Below, in pieces: positions 1 through 8,518 of a DNA stretch of 64,000 nucleotides. A program made the translations under genes and the position numbers. The notes beneath the pieces are model-generated. The model searched no databases, was not told where the DNA came from, and worked only from the letters and a program-made list of their open reading frames with translations. The stretch is from assembly GCA_024404815.1 (NCBI GenBank), contig JAKSPL010000007.1, forward strand, positions 1 through 64,000, in the 5' to 3' direction. The stretch's first letter is position 1. Each line of letters starts with the position of its first letter. The DNA comes from Oscillospiraceae bacterium (GTDB lineage Bacteria > Bacillota > Clostridia > Oscillospirales > Ruminococcaceae).

Positions 1-11
1 CCGTTTTTTTC

Positions 12-196
12 AGGGGAAACCCCTCGTTGGGGTTTCCCCTCTTTGATTGCGGAGCAATCAAATTCACCTTTCCTGCGTTTTGGAAGGAGAGGGCATTTCG
101 CGCTCTGCGGAGCGCGATGGGGGGCTCAGTACGGCAAGCCGATGAGTTTGCAAGCAAACTCATCCCCTCAACCCCTGCGATTTTTTGAAAAAATCG
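12..196. repeat. Cluster of four short-loop palindromes plus a 1-nt-centre palindrome
   Basis: Five inverted repeats lie within 185 bp: 12-23/29-40 (12 bp, AGGGGAAACCCC arm), 42-50/54-62 (9 bp), 98-105/110-117 (8 bp), 141-151/154-164 (11 bp, 2-nt loop) and 178-186/188-196 (9 bp). All arms pair perfectly. None is followed by a clear T-tract on the minus strand, so an ordinary terminator for the esterase gene is not obvious. The stretch has no credible gene. It could be a repetitive intergenic element. Confidence 0.7.
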
Positions 197-241
197 AGTG
201 AAACTTTTGATATGAGGATTTGTTAGGGGCGTGCTGGTTTA

Positions 242-1165
242 TCATCCGCGAGATTTCGATACCGCTTCCCGAATCCATGCAGTCAGACCGTTCGGCAAAG
301 CCGCATCGTAGGGTGTCCCATCGTCAAACATCAGATTCGCCTGTACTTGGTTGATCAGGCAATGCTGCCCCATCTCAAAACCGAAGTTCAGCGATGCAAC
401 ACCGTGATCGCCGTTTCGTACCCAATCCGGGAAATAGCAATGACAGTTTTTCAGCTCCGCAAGGACTTTTTCCTTCGGTGCGACAGACTCAGCAAATGCA
501 CAAAGTTCATCGTGTCGTCCATGTCCGACCAGAATCTGCATTCCCGAAGCGTCCAGCCGCCGCAGCGTTTCCTCGTTCGGCGTATACCCCGAAGAAATCG
601 GCATACACACATCCACCAAATCGGTGTACGTTTCTGCCATCATCCATGACATCACACCGCCCGACGAACCGCCTGTGACGATAGTCTTTGAAATGTTGTG
701 ATTCTGCTTGATTTCCATGATGATCTTATAAAGCGGCTCAAGATAGGACTCCGACCAGCTGTCGATCAGTTCGCCGTTCTCATCCCGCTTTTCATTTGCA
801 AGGGGTACCAGCAGAAATGCACCGCCCAACTCCGCCTGATATTTCGGGGACGCATACAGTTCGCAGCCGCTGTGCATAACGCAAATTTTCCCTGCCAGCG
901 CATTGGTCGCACCGTGCAGAAACACGATCAGCGGATAGGATTTCTCCGCATCTGCGCCGTTTTCAACAGGATCATAGAGGTATGAGGTCATCTCCCCGAC
1001 CGTTTCCTGCGGCGTATGAATTTCTGAAAACAGGTCAAGATACGCGCCGCCGCGATAGGAAGGCATATAGCTGACAAAATCGTCTTTGCCGAGTTCCGAT
1101 TCCCACGGCGCAGGGATATGGTCACGCTTTGTTTTTTCGCTGAATTCCGTAACTTTCATTCTCAT
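242..1165 (-). CDS. Alpha/beta-hydrolase family esterase
   Basis: This 307-residue protein has the layout of a cytoplasmic alpha/beta-hydrolase of the esterase/PHB-depolymerase-like group. An oxyanion-type HGA follows a hydrophobic strand at about residues 80-86. The nucleophile elbow is GGSSGG at 165-170, with Ser168 as likely nucleophile. Asp219 (GRHDE) and His254 (NGDHG) are plausible acid and base. I see no signal peptide. The ATG overlaps the TGA of the DUF3795 gene (ATGA); a second ATG two codons later sits better behind the AAAGGA. It is the last gene of the ybaK operon. The substrate cannot be read from the sequence; an acyl or carbohydrate ester is the family expectation. Confidence 0.75.
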   Translation of the reverse strand: MRMKVTEFSEKTKRDHIPAPWESELGKDDFVSYMPSYRGGAYLDLFSEIHTPQETVGEMTSYLYDPVENGADAEKSYPLIVFLHGATNALAGKICVMHSGCELYASPKYQAELGGAFLLVPLANEKRDENGELIDSWSESYLEPLYKIIMEIKQNHNISKTIVTGGSSGGVMSWMMAETYTDLVDVCMPISSGYTPNEETLRRLDASGMQILVGHGRHDELCAFAESVAPKEKVLAELKNCHCYFPDWVRNGDHGVASLNFGFEMGQHCLINQVQANLMFDDGTPYDAALPNGLTAWIREAVSKSRG

Positions 1166-1596
1166 TCCGTCCTTTCTTTTTCACGCAGATTCGTTTCTTT
1201 CTCATAGAACGAACGACATAAGCCTGCAAACTCTGCTTCGGATGCACAGACTTTTTTACATGCGTTCTTTTTCACCTCTGAGTTTTTCAGCATTTCCTGA
1301 ATTTTTGCACATTCGAATTCAGGACAGTCCCGACATTGCCTGACACCGTGCGCATTCACACAGGGCAGCAATGCAAAGCTGCAAGTCGGACGACAGCCGC
1401 ATCCTGTGCAGCGGATCTCTTCGTTCGATACCACATGATCGCGCCAGCCGACACGATACCAAAACAGCGCAGTTTCGTGCAATTCCTCGTCTGTTTCCGC
1501 CAGATAGCGCGGACAGACTGCACAGTCATCGCCGCAAACCGAAACGATCGGTTTGACGTCCTGCATTTCAGCCAGTTTCTTTTCATACCATTCCAT
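1162..1596 (-). CDS. DUF3795 cysteine-rich protein
   Basis: This 144-residue protein matches the DUF3795 type. The N-terminal half has CGDDCAVCPRY near residue 21, followed by a central CTGCGC-x3-C group and CRDCPEFEC, about fourteen cysteines in all. The spacing suggests a structural metal site, probably zinc or iron-sulfur, but no function is established for the family. It lies between ybaK and the esterase with 3-nt to 4-nt junctions, so the three are co-transcribed. The charged C-terminal tail (many Lys/Glu) is typical of a soluble cytoplasmic protein. Confidence 0.75.
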   Translation of the reverse strand: MEWYEKKLAEMQDVKPIVSVCGDDCAVCPRYLAETDEELHETALFWYRVGWRDHVVSNEEIRCTGCGCRPTCSFALLPCVNAHGVRQCRDCPEFECAKIQEMLKNSEVKKNACKKVCASEAEFAGLCRSFYEKETNLREKERTE

Positions 1597-1599
1597 CGG

Positions 1600-2085
1600 T
1601 TATTCCTCCAACGTCAGCGGCAGCATTTTTCCCCCTGTTGCCTGCAAAAACGTGTCGGGTGTCAGCACGATCTCTGCACCCAGACGTCCGCCGCTGACAA
1701 AAATCTCCTCGTATTGCCCTGCCGCCGCGTCCAGAAACACGGGATAATCCTTTTTCATGCCGATTGCCGTACAGCCGCCGCGGATATAGCCTGTCACCTG
1801 CTGAATATCCTTCACGGGAAGCATCGCCACGGACTTCTCACCAGCCGCAGCCGCAGCTTTTTTCAAGTCCAGCGTCGCTGTACCGGGCAGCACAAAGGCA
1901 TAGAAACCGCCGCTCTTTCCGCTGCACATCAGCGTTTTGAAAGTCTGTTCGGGCTTTTGTCCCAGCTTCTCTGCAATCTGGATCGCATCGTGAAACTCGT
2001 CACAATCGTAAAATTTACAGGTATGCGGCAGCTTTTTCTGCTCTAAAATTCGCATCGCGTTTGTTTTCTGCTGTTGCTTTGCCAT
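1600..2085 (-). CDS. ybaK: YbaK/EbsC-family Cys-tRNA(Pro) deacylase
   Basis: The 161-residue product belongs to the YbaK/ProX editing family, which hydrolyses Cys-tRNA(Pro) made in error by prolyl-tRNA synthetase. Seen here are the N-terminal KTNAMRILEQ, the FKTLM segment near residue 55, the KKAAAAAGEKSVAML helix with the active-site-region lysine, and YIRGGCTAIGMKK near residue 100. I place the start at 2085 because AGGAAAG precedes that ATG and the upstream in-frame ATG at 2118 overlaps the -10 box. It is the first gene of a three-gene operon. Confidence 0.88.
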   Translation of the reverse strand: MAKQQQKTNAMRILEQKKLPHTCKFYDCDEFHDAIQIAEKLGQKPEQTFKTLMCSGKSGGFYAFVLPGTATLDLKKAAAAAGEKSVAMLPVKDIQQVTGYIRGGCTAIGMKKDYPVFLDAAAGQYEEIFVSGGRLGAEIVLTPDTFLQATGGKMLPLTLEE

Positions 2086-2117
2086 GTTCTTTCCTCGATT
2101 CATGTGAGATTGTACCA

Positions 2118-2146
2118 ATTATAACACACGCGGCAGAAATTGTCAA
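2118..2146 (-). promoter_or_regulatory. Consensus sigma-A promoter of the ybaK operon
   Basis: On the minus strand TTGACA (2141-2146) and TATAAT (2118-2123) are separated by 17 nt. Both boxes match the consensus exactly. Transcription should start near 2111, giving a short leader of about 26 nt before ybaK. Confidence 0.85.
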
Positions 2147-2189
2147 TCGCAGTGTTTTATGGGGGTGTTCATGGTTTGTAACAAGCCCC

Positions 2190-2235
2190 TCCTAAAAAAA
2201 CACCGTCCGAATGTCAGCCATTCAGACGGTGTTTC
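2190..2235 (-). terminator. Rho-independent terminator of the first ABC/DUF4340 operon
   Basis: Read on the minus strand, AAACACCGTCTGAATG and its near-perfect complement flank a 5-nt loop and run into a T-rich tail. It starts just after the stop codon of the 92-residue protein, closing the operon before the ybaK promoter. Confidence 0.88.
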
Positions 2236-2243
2236 TTTGCTGT

Positions 2244-2522
2244 TCAACACTTCACGCGCGTGAGCCATGCAGCTGCAAGCTCCAAAGCCTCGTAGAGGTT
2301 TTCACGTTCTGCTTTTTGGGTGATTGCCTGCATCGGATTCAGATTTTTGTCGGTCTTCATCAGATAGCATTGAATCGCGCTTGCCACAGAAATGTCATTT
2401 TCCGCCTTGTCAGAAATGACATTCATCATCACGACATACTCATTTGCCATGCTGCCGTAATAAATCGTCTTGCCATTGCGTACCACAGGCCGCGTCTTGT
2501 AAGTCATATACTGCTCGTTCAT
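2244..2522 (-). CDS. Small conserved-looking protein of unknown function
   Basis: This 92-residue protein is not recognised. It is soluble in character: a short beta-like N-terminal half (YMTYKTRPVVRNGKTIYYG) is followed by two predicted helices ending in LELAAAWLTRV. An AGGGG element 9 nt before the ATG supports translation. It lies 31 nt after the DUF4340 gene and immediately before a strong terminator, so it is the last gene of the ABC operon. No domain can be assigned; a link to the exporter is only positional. Confidence 0.6.
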   Translation of the reverse strand: MNEQYMTYKTRPVVRNGKTIYYGSMANEYVVMMNVISDKAENDISVASAIQCYLMKTDKNLNPMQAITQKAERENLYEALELAAAWLTRVKC

Positions 2523-2553
2523 CGCATTCGCCCCTTTTCGTTCGGTGCGGAAT

Positions 2554-4065
2554 TTACCATGTCATTGTAAATTCCTTGTCAGTTTCGTAATAGATGTTCA
2601 TGTTCGCAATCAACGTATCTACATAGCTCTTGCGGCAGCTGAACGACACATTGTCATTGAGCGCGATATACGCTTTCATACCGCCTGCATCGTAGAATTT
2701 CACATTGTAGCTGCGTGTACCGTCCTGCCGTTTCAGGTCGATCTCTGCCATCGGCTCGACACCTGTCATATCCACGGGTTCCAACAGAATGTTCTCCGCA
2801 GAAGTTTTCAGAAGATAGGTATACAGCAGACGGAAACGCTCCGTATCGGTTTCTTCGCCGTTGCAGGTGACACTGTAATCATCCTGTTCAGTTCCTGCAC
2901 CGTCAAAGTCCAGCGTCAGATCGCCTGCTTTGTAGGTCAGTCTGCCGATGTCCCAGACATAGGTTTCAAATACCAGCTTCGATGCGATCGCATCAGGTGT
3001 CACATCTTCATAGACCGTGTCCTCTGCGCTAAAACCGTAGATGCAGTCAATGCCGTCCAGACAGCCGTAGTAACGAGTCACAGGTTCGCCGCTTACGGGA
3101 TCTTTTCCCTCGTAGGTATCGCCCATGCGGAATACCTGCGTTTTACCGTCATCTGTTTTCACGGTGACGCGCACAAACGGATCGTCCAGACCGCATTTGG
3201 TCATATCTGCATCTGTCGGGTGCGGAATCAGCACCTCAGAGCAAATCATACCATACAGACCGTGTGTTGCAGAAGCGGATTTTTCCGCATTCAGCAGCGA
3301 ACGGACAGGCTCGACCATAATATGTGCGGCAGAAGAACCGCCGTTCTGGTCTTCCTGATAGAAGTCATCGTAAACAATGTGCATCTTATAGTCGATGTCT
3401 TTTCGTTCGATCAGAACGTCCTCGACAATCGTTTCGTCATCCTCTGCCTGCGCATCAGTGATCGCGGTACCGAGATATTGCAGTATGGTTTTACGGTAAG
3501 GCTCGACCAGCGTGGAGTCTACCAGATAAATGCTCTTTTTATCGTCCGCCTTGCAAAGATAGCTGAGCGTGCTGTCGGGACTGATATCGCCCACAAGGAA
3601 CGATACATCGTCGCTGTCGTCTACCTTAAATGTAACCGTAATGGGATCATCCAGACCGTAGTTTGCCAGATCGCTCTCCGCCGCATCCGTCCGCAGACAT
3701 TTTGTTGCGCAGCAGGTAGCGGTACGTGTTGCAAGTGTACGAATGGACAGCGTATCCATCGGGATACCATCATATCCGTCCAGATAGTAGTTTGCGACCT
3801 CCGTGGTGATAACGTTTCCATCGGAATCGCTGTCCGTTGCCGTTTCCATTTTGCGGTTTGCGGTGTAGGATTCCTCAGGGGATTCGACCGTTATGGAACT
3901 GATGTCCTCGCTGTCAGCAATCTCCCAGAGGTCAATGCATTCATCTTCTTCTGCGGCATTGTCATCGGGTGTTTCGGGCTCGGTCAGCTTCAATACCGCC
4001 AGACCGCCGCCCAAAACTGCCAATGCGCCACAGCCTGCAAGAATGCCCTTGACTGTTTTGTTCAT
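2554..4065 (-). CDS. DUF4340 membrane-anchored protein (copy 1)
   Basis: The 503-residue product has one N-terminal membrane helix (about residues 5-26) and a large extracytoplasmic part with repeated DUF4340 signatures: LANYGLDDP-type motifs near 135 and KCGLDDPFVRV in the middle, with VGD/GDTY turns. DUF4340 proteins are commonly encoded beside GldG-type ABC proteins and may form the extracellular part of that machine, but no biochemical role is known. The start overlaps the GldG-like stop (ATGA) behind AAGGAG, indicating translational coupling. A paralogue lies at 44647-46062 in the same relative position. Confidence 0.85.
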   Translation of the reverse strand: MNKTVKGILAGCGALAVLGGGLAVLKLTEPETPDDNAAEEDECIDLWEIADSEDISSITVESPEESYTANRKMETATDSDSDGNVITTEVANYYLDGYDGIPMDTLSIRTLATRTATCCATKCLRTDAAESDLANYGLDDPITVTFKVDDSDDVSFLVGDISPDSTLSYLCKADDKKSIYLVDSTLVEPYRKTILQYLGTAITDAQAEDDETIVEDVLIERKDIDYKMHIVYDDFYQEDQNGGSSAAHIMVEPVRSLLNAEKSASATHGLYGMICSEVLIPHPTDADMTKCGLDDPFVRVTVKTDDGKTQVFRMGDTYEGKDPVSGEPVTRYYGCLDGIDCIYGFSAEDTVYEDVTPDAIASKLVFETYVWDIGRLTYKAGDLTLDFDGAGTEQDDYSVTCNGEETDTERFRLLYTYLLKTSAENILLEPVDMTGVEPMAEIDLKRQDGTRSYNVKFYDAGGMKAYIALNDNVSFSCRKSYVDTLIANMNIYYETDKEFTMTW

Positions 4066-5765
4066 TTATTCTTTCTCCTTATAAAGACCACAACGCCGAT
4101 GACTGCAACCAGAAGCGGAATGATGAAGATAACAACGATGCGGATCGCATTGATGCTGGTCTGCTTCATGGTGATCTCGGTCGGGTTGAGCGACTTGTCT
4201 GCAACCGTTACGACATTTTCCTTGCCGGTCAGCGAGTTCATCACCGTGACGAAATATTCTGCATTGCTGTAAGAACTGGACTGCGATACATACGCATCGA
4301 GCATCCAGGAAGAACCGAATGCGATCAGCGTACTGGTATGCTGTTCGTTTTCGAAGGTGAAGTTCTGGGTTGCGGAAACTGCGAGGTTGTAGCTGCCGGT
4401 TTCTGCGTCCTTAATATCGAAATCTTCAGTTGCATCCAGCGGGAAGAGGAATGCGGTGTCCGCAGTGGTCAGCATTGCCTTTGTGGTTCTGCCGGAGTTG
4501 TTGTCGAACAGCTGTGTCACAGGACGGAACAGCGGTGCAACAAACGGAAGCTTGACAGCATCAAAACCTGCGGTATATGTGGTATCGCCAACCGCAGCGA
4601 CCGGGATCTTTTCCAGAACAGACAAAGCCGTTGTGACATACTGTGCGGCATTGTCATTGCTCTCGTAGATCGCAGCATTTTCGATCTTGATACCCCATGT
4701 TTCAAGGAAGCCGTCCAGATTCGGAAGCTCTTTCTGGTAAATACCTGCGAAGTAAATCAGCTGCTTGGAGTATTCACCGTCATTGTAGAGATAAGCATTC
4801 AGCTTGTCGATCTGTGCCTCGGTGAGGTCGGAAACCGGCGAGCAGAGAATTGCTGCATCATAAGACGCGTCGATCGGATCCGATGCAATGTCGATTTCCG
4901 TCACGCTGTAATTGTTCTTGTTGAGCAGATCCAGCAGGCTCTGGTAGTTGTAGGTTTCATACTGGTAGAAAATATCCTGACCATTCATCTTATTGATGAC
5001 TGCAACGTGTTTCGGGTTCAGGTCGGTGACACCCATAATTGCGGAAATCAGGGAATTTTCGCCCTTGAATGTGTAATTGTACACATACTGGTAGGTCGAG
5101 TAGTCAATCGACTGCTCGGTGGAGATCAAATCGGAGAATTCGACAACACGCTGGAGCGAATCTGCTGCAACGACAACATCGCCCTGTTTGAATTCGCCTG
5201 TGTAGTTATCGGAATACTTCTTAACGATTTCGGGACTCTCGGTCATGTTCACGTACTGCACGGAAATATGGCCGTTCGATTCCGCCTTGAAACGATCGAG
5301 CGTTTCGGAAACAACTTTCAGTTTCGCGTTGGTCAGGAAATAATCCTCGTCTGCCATGACAACCATGTCAATGTCGTTGTTCAGCTGATTCAGGAATGTC
5401 TTGGATTCCTCGCTGATCTCATAGAGTCCGCTGGAAGTCAGGTCGATGTTCCAATGGAATCTGTCGTCCAGCACTCCGCAAACGATATTCAGCATGACAA
5501 CAACTGCGATCACGACAACCGTGATGATGGTAGCAAGTGTGCCGTACTTGAACTTCTTGCGGCGCTTGACCTTGTTCAGAGCACGTTCCTTTTCTGCTTC
5601 GGGCGTGCGCTGACGCTTCGGTTTCTTTTCCTTCTTGTCCTTCTTTTCCGCCGCTTCGACTTTTTCCTCTGCGGACTCCACAGCTTCAGCGACTTCTTCT
5701 GCGGCAGTCTCGACGGTTTCCTCGGACTGCGGTGTCAGATTCTTTTCCTCTTTGTTCTTGCTCAT
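4062..5765 (-). CDS. GldG-like ABC-type auxiliary membrane protein (copy 1)
   Basis: This 567-residue protein begins with about 75 residues very rich in Glu, Lys and Ala, then a basic patch (KVKRRKKFKYG), one transmembrane helix, a large extracytoplasmic region of the GldG / IFT-like ABC auxiliary family (LTSSGLYEISEES near the start, repeated D/S-rich turns), and a C-terminal helix followed by RRKNK. I chose the ATG at 5765 because AAGGAGG precedes it. In Bacteroidota the family partners GldA and GldF in gliding; the role in Firmicutes is unknown. It follows the permease by 16 nt. The highly charged N-terminus is absent from the second copy. Confidence 0.83.
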   Translation of the reverse strand: MSKNKEEKNLTPQSEETVETAAEEVAEAVESAEEKVEAAEKKDKKEKKPKRQRTPEAEKERALNKVKRRKKFKYGTLATIITVVVIAVVVMLNIVCGVLDDRFHWNIDLTSSGLYEISEESKTFLNQLNNDIDMVVMADEDYFLTNAKLKVVSETLDRFKAESNGHISVQYVNMTESPEIVKKYSDNYTGEFKQGDVVVAADSLQRVVEFSDLISTEQSIDYSTYQYVYNYTFKGENSLISAIMGVTDLNPKHVAVINKMNGQDIFYQYETYNYQSLLDLLNKNNYSVTEIDIASDPIDASYDAAILCSPVSDLTEAQIDKLNAYLYNDGEYSKQLIYFAGIYQKELPNLDGFLETWGIKIENAAIYESNDNAAQYVTTALSVLEKIPVAAVGDTTYTAGFDAVKLPFVAPLFRPVTQLFDNNSGRTTKAMLTTADTAFLFPLDATEDFDIKDAETGSYNLAVSATQNFTFENEQHTSTLIAFGSSWMLDAYVSQSSSYSNAEYFVTVMNSLTGKENVVTVADKSLNPTEITMKQTSINAIRIVVIFIIPLLVAVIGVVVFIRRKNK

Positions 5766-5781
5766 ATCTGTATGTCCCTCC

Positions 5782-6486
5782 TTAGCTCCAGCGTCTGCGT
5801 TCAAAGACACGAATGGTCAGATAGTTAAAAATGAACGCACCGCTGAGATAGAATACTACGGTCGAGACATTGAACAGACCGCAGGTGATTTCGTAGTACT
5901 TGCTGAAGAACGAAAATGCTTTCAGAATGTTGGCGATCAGCTCGTTGCTCACATAGCCTGCCGCCGCGTCGATCAGATACAATGCCATCAGAATGACAAA
6001 GGTCAGAATGAATGCTGCGATCTGGTTTTCGGTCAGAGCGGAAACAAACACGCCGATCGCAATGAATGCCATACCGACAAGCAGCAATGCCAAGAAGTTC
6101 GAGAACACGATGCCCCATTCGACCACGCCGTAACTGCTGAGGATCAGCGCATAGACAAAGGTCATGCAAAGACCGATGGCATACAGTGTCACAGCGGCAA
6201 AATACTTGCCGAATACGATCTCGCCAAGACTGACGGGAGCCGTCAGAAGTCCCTGCTCGGTTTTCTGCTTTTTCTCCTCAGAGAACAAGCGCATCGTCAA
6301 AACAGGAATCAGAATAACACAGATCAGGAACAAACTCTGGAACATTCCCGACATATCCGTTGTTGCAGCCACAAGACTGCTGCTGAAAAAGAAATATCCC
6401 GAAAAGATCCAAAAGACTGCAAGGAAAATATATGCGATACTCGATGTGAAGAACGCACCGATCTCGCGTCTGTAAATCGCGCCCAT
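5782..6486 (-). CDS. ABC-2 family permease, GldF-like (copy 1)
   Basis: The 234-residue product has six predicted membrane helices and the ABC-2 permease start (IYRREIGAFFTS), followed by the conserved cytoplasmic MRLFSEEKKQKTEQ and LLTAPVS motif of this family at about residues 62-84. It would form the channel of the exporter with the ATPase encoded just upstream. Its ATG shares one base with the ATPase stop (TAATG). The substrate is unknown; GldF/GldG homology suggests membrane or envelope work rather than small-molecule import, because no binding protein is present. Confidence 0.87.
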   Translation of the reverse strand: MGAIYRREIGAFFTSSIAYIFLAVFWIFSGYFFFSSSLVAATTDMSGMFQSLFLICVILIPVLTMRLFSEEKKQKTEQGLLTAPVSLGEIVFGKYFAAVTLYAIGLCMTFVYALILSSYGVVEWGIVFSNFLALLLVGMAFIAIGVFVSALTENQIAAFILTFVILMALYLIDAAAGYVSNELIANILKAFSFFSKYYEITCGLFNVSTVVFYLSGAFIFNYLTIRVFERRRWS

Positions 6487-7511
6487 TATGCTTCTTCCTC
6501 CTTTTCTGCTGCCTGCTCGTCAGCTTCCTTTGATGCTTCCGCAGCATCTGCCTTGTCCTCAGGATTTTCGATGACAAGACCTTCACCCATGGTGATTTTC
6601 AGGAATACGTCTTCGAGCGTCATTTCTGCGGATTTGAGGGAGAGAAGCGGCCAGTTGTTTTCGCGGAGGATCTCGAACAGATCGTAGCGGATGTCCTGAC
6701 CTGCCTTTGCTTCCAGCTCGTATTCGTAGACACCCTCCTCACGCTCCATATCGGCGCGGCAGTAGATGATGCCCGGAATGTTGCGGAGTGCTTTCACGAT
6801 CTCCTCGCGCGGTCCTGCAATTCTTGCAACGACACGGTGGTCGGTGGAAACATTCTTCGAGAGGTTGTCAGTGGTATCGTGGGCAGCGATCTGACCGTGG
6901 TTGATGATGATGATGCGGTCGCAGACTGCCTGAATTTCGCTCAGAATATGGCTTGACAGAATGACAGTATGGTTTCTGCCGAGCTTTTTGATCAGTGTGC
7001 GGATCTCAAGAATCTGCTTCGGGTCCAGACCGACCGTCGGCTCGTCAAGGATCAGAACAGGCGGATTGCCGATCAAAGCCTGTGCCAGACCGACACGCTG
7101 CTTATAACCTTTCGACAGGTTTTTCATGATACGGTCGCTGACATCGCTGACCTTACAGAGTGTCATGACCTCGTTGAGGTGTGCCTTGCGCGGCAGTTTG
7201 CACTTTTTCAGGTCGTAGATATAATTGAGATACCCCTTGACTGTCATGTCCAGATACAGCGGAGGCAGTTCCGGAAGATAACCGATATAGGACTTCGCCT
7301 TGATCGGATTTTCCAGAATATCCACACCGTTGATGAGCGCCTGACCGGAGGTCGAGGAGATATACCCTGTGAGCATATTCATGGTCGTGGATTTTCCGGC
7401 GCCGTTTGGTCCCAGAAAACCGAGGATCTCGCCATCCTCAACGGTGAAGCTGATGTCGTTGACAGCGTGCTTGTCGCCGTAGTGCTTCGTTAAATTCCGC
7501 ACTTCTATCAT
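6486..7511 (-). CDS. ABC transporter ATP-binding protein, GldA-like (copy 1)
   Basis: This 341-residue ATPase has Walker A GPNGAGKS near residue 37, the LSKGYKQRVG signature, Walker B VLILDEPTVGLDP and a switch histidine in SSHIL. Beyond residue 220 there is an extra domain with an acidic/alanine-rich tail (EEEA end). Translation likely begins at the ATG at 7511, which has AAAGGA nine bases upstream; the in-frame ATG at 7520 abuts that site. It is the first gene of the ATPase-permease-GldG-DUF4340 operon and energises export through the adjacent permease. Confidence 0.9.
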   Translation of the reverse strand: MIEVRNLTKHYGDKHAVNDISFTVEDGEILGFLGPNGAGKSTTMNMLTGYISSTSGQALINGVDILENPIKAKSYIGYLPELPPLYLDMTVKGYLNYIYDLKKCKLPRKAHLNEVMTLCKVSDVSDRIMKNLSKGYKQRVGLAQALIGNPPVLILDEPTVGLDPKQILEIRTLIKKLGRNHTVILSSHILSEIQAVCDRIIIINHGQIAAHDTTDNLSKNVSTDHRVVARIAGPREEIVKALRNIPGIIYCRADMEREEGVYEYELEAKAGQDIRYDLFEILRENNWPLLSLKSAEMTLEDVFLKITMGEGLVIENPEDKADAAEASKEADEQAAEKEEEA

Positions 7512-7569
7512 AGCATTCATTCCTTTCGATTGTATTGTGGTTTGATAAAATCACAACTAAAATATATTT

Positions 7570-7599
7570 TACATACCCGATGTGACAAGAAGGTGTCAA
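7570..7599 (-). promoter_or_regulatory. Possible promoter of the first ABC operon
   Basis: Minus-strand TTGACA at 7594-7599 is followed after 18 nt by TATGTA at 7570-7575. The -35 is exact, the -10 is imperfect, and AT-rich DNA nearby offers alternatives. It lies in the only gap between ribF and the ATPase gene. Confidence 0.45.
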
Positions 7600-7610
7600 A
7601 GGTACGAAAA

Positions 7611-8510
7611 CTATTCAACAAATGTCCGACACGCCAGTATATCGGACTGAATCTGTGCCGCCAAATCCTCTGCGGACGCGAATTTCCGCTCGGGACGCAC
7701 ATATCTGCAAAGTCTGACTTTCAGCATTTTGCCTGCCAGCTCGCCGCTCCATTGGAGAATATGCGTTTCGGCAAGCGGCTGTTTCTCCGCTTCTGCGATC
7801 GTCGGGCGGAGTCCGATGTTGGTAACAGACGGCAGCCATACACCGTCGATCTCCGTCAGCGAAGCATATACACCGCGTTTCGGGATACATTGCAGCGCAT
7901 CAAACGGCTGGTTTGCCGTCGGAAATCCGAGTGTTCTGCCGATTGCATTGCCGTGGATGACCTCTGTGTACAGGGTGTATTCCTCGCCCAGCAGCGCATT
8001 TGCCGCCGCGATTTCCCCCTGTTCCAGCAGCAAACGAATGCGGCTCGATGAGATCGGCTGTCCGTTGGTGTCACAGCATTGCGGCACCGTCACAACTGCA
8101 AAACCGAGTTCTGCGCCAAACCGCCGCAAGTCCTCCACACCATAAGCAGCATGGTGTCCGAAGCGATAATCCTCGCCGCAGACCGCCGTTTGCATATGCA
8201 GCGTATCACATAGGATCTCTTTGCAAAACGTGTAGCCATCCATGTGACTGACTTTCTGAAAATCAAGCATCATCACAGATCTTGCACCACAGGAACGCAG
8301 CAGATATTCCTTTTGTGCGGTGCTGTAAAGATAGGAAAGCGGCTGTCCGTGTTTTTGCGGGACTGTTTCCGCTGCAAAGGTGACTGCATGGCAGAAACCA
8401 CGCGCCGCCGCTGACGCAAGCACGCTGCGGTGTCCCAGATGTACACCGTCAAACAAGCCGAGTGCCGCTGAAACGCAGGTGTTCCCCGACTGTTCAGATT
8501 GTGCCGCCAT
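7611..8510 (-). CDS. ribF: Bifunctional riboflavin kinase / FAD synthetase
   Basis: The product (299 residues from the ATG at 8510) converts riboflavin to FMN and FMN to FAD. The N-terminal nucleotidyltransferase domain has GLFDGVHLGHRSVL, and the C-terminal riboflavin-kinase domain has GRTLGFPTAN plus the NIGLRPT strand. A GTG at 8522 overlapping the truB stop (GTGA) is the other possible start, but the GAGGGG site sits at a normal distance only from the ATG at 8510. It is the last gene of the translation operon, the usual truB-ribF order in Firmicutes. Confidence 0.92.
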   Translation of the reverse strand: MAAQSEQSGNTCVSAALGLFDGVHLGHRSVLASAAARGFCHAVTFAAETVPQKHGQPLSYLYSTAQKEYLLRSCGARSVMMLDFQKVSHMDGYTFCKEILCDTLHMQTAVCGEDYRFGHHAAYGVEDLRRFGAELGFAVVTVPQCCDTNGQPISSSRIRLLLEQGEIAAANALLGEEYTLYTEVIHGNAIGRTLGFPTANQPFDALQCIPKRGVYASLTEIDGVWLPSVTNIGLRPTIAEAEKQPLAETHILQWSGELAGKMLKVRLCRYVRPERKFASAEDLAAQIQSDILACRTFVE

Positions 8511-8518
8511 GGTGAAGC

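Noticed and set aside
2545-5828. Long plus-strand frames opposite the first ABC operon
   Set aside because: They are shadows of DUF4340 and GldG-like genes, with no ribosome site or motif.
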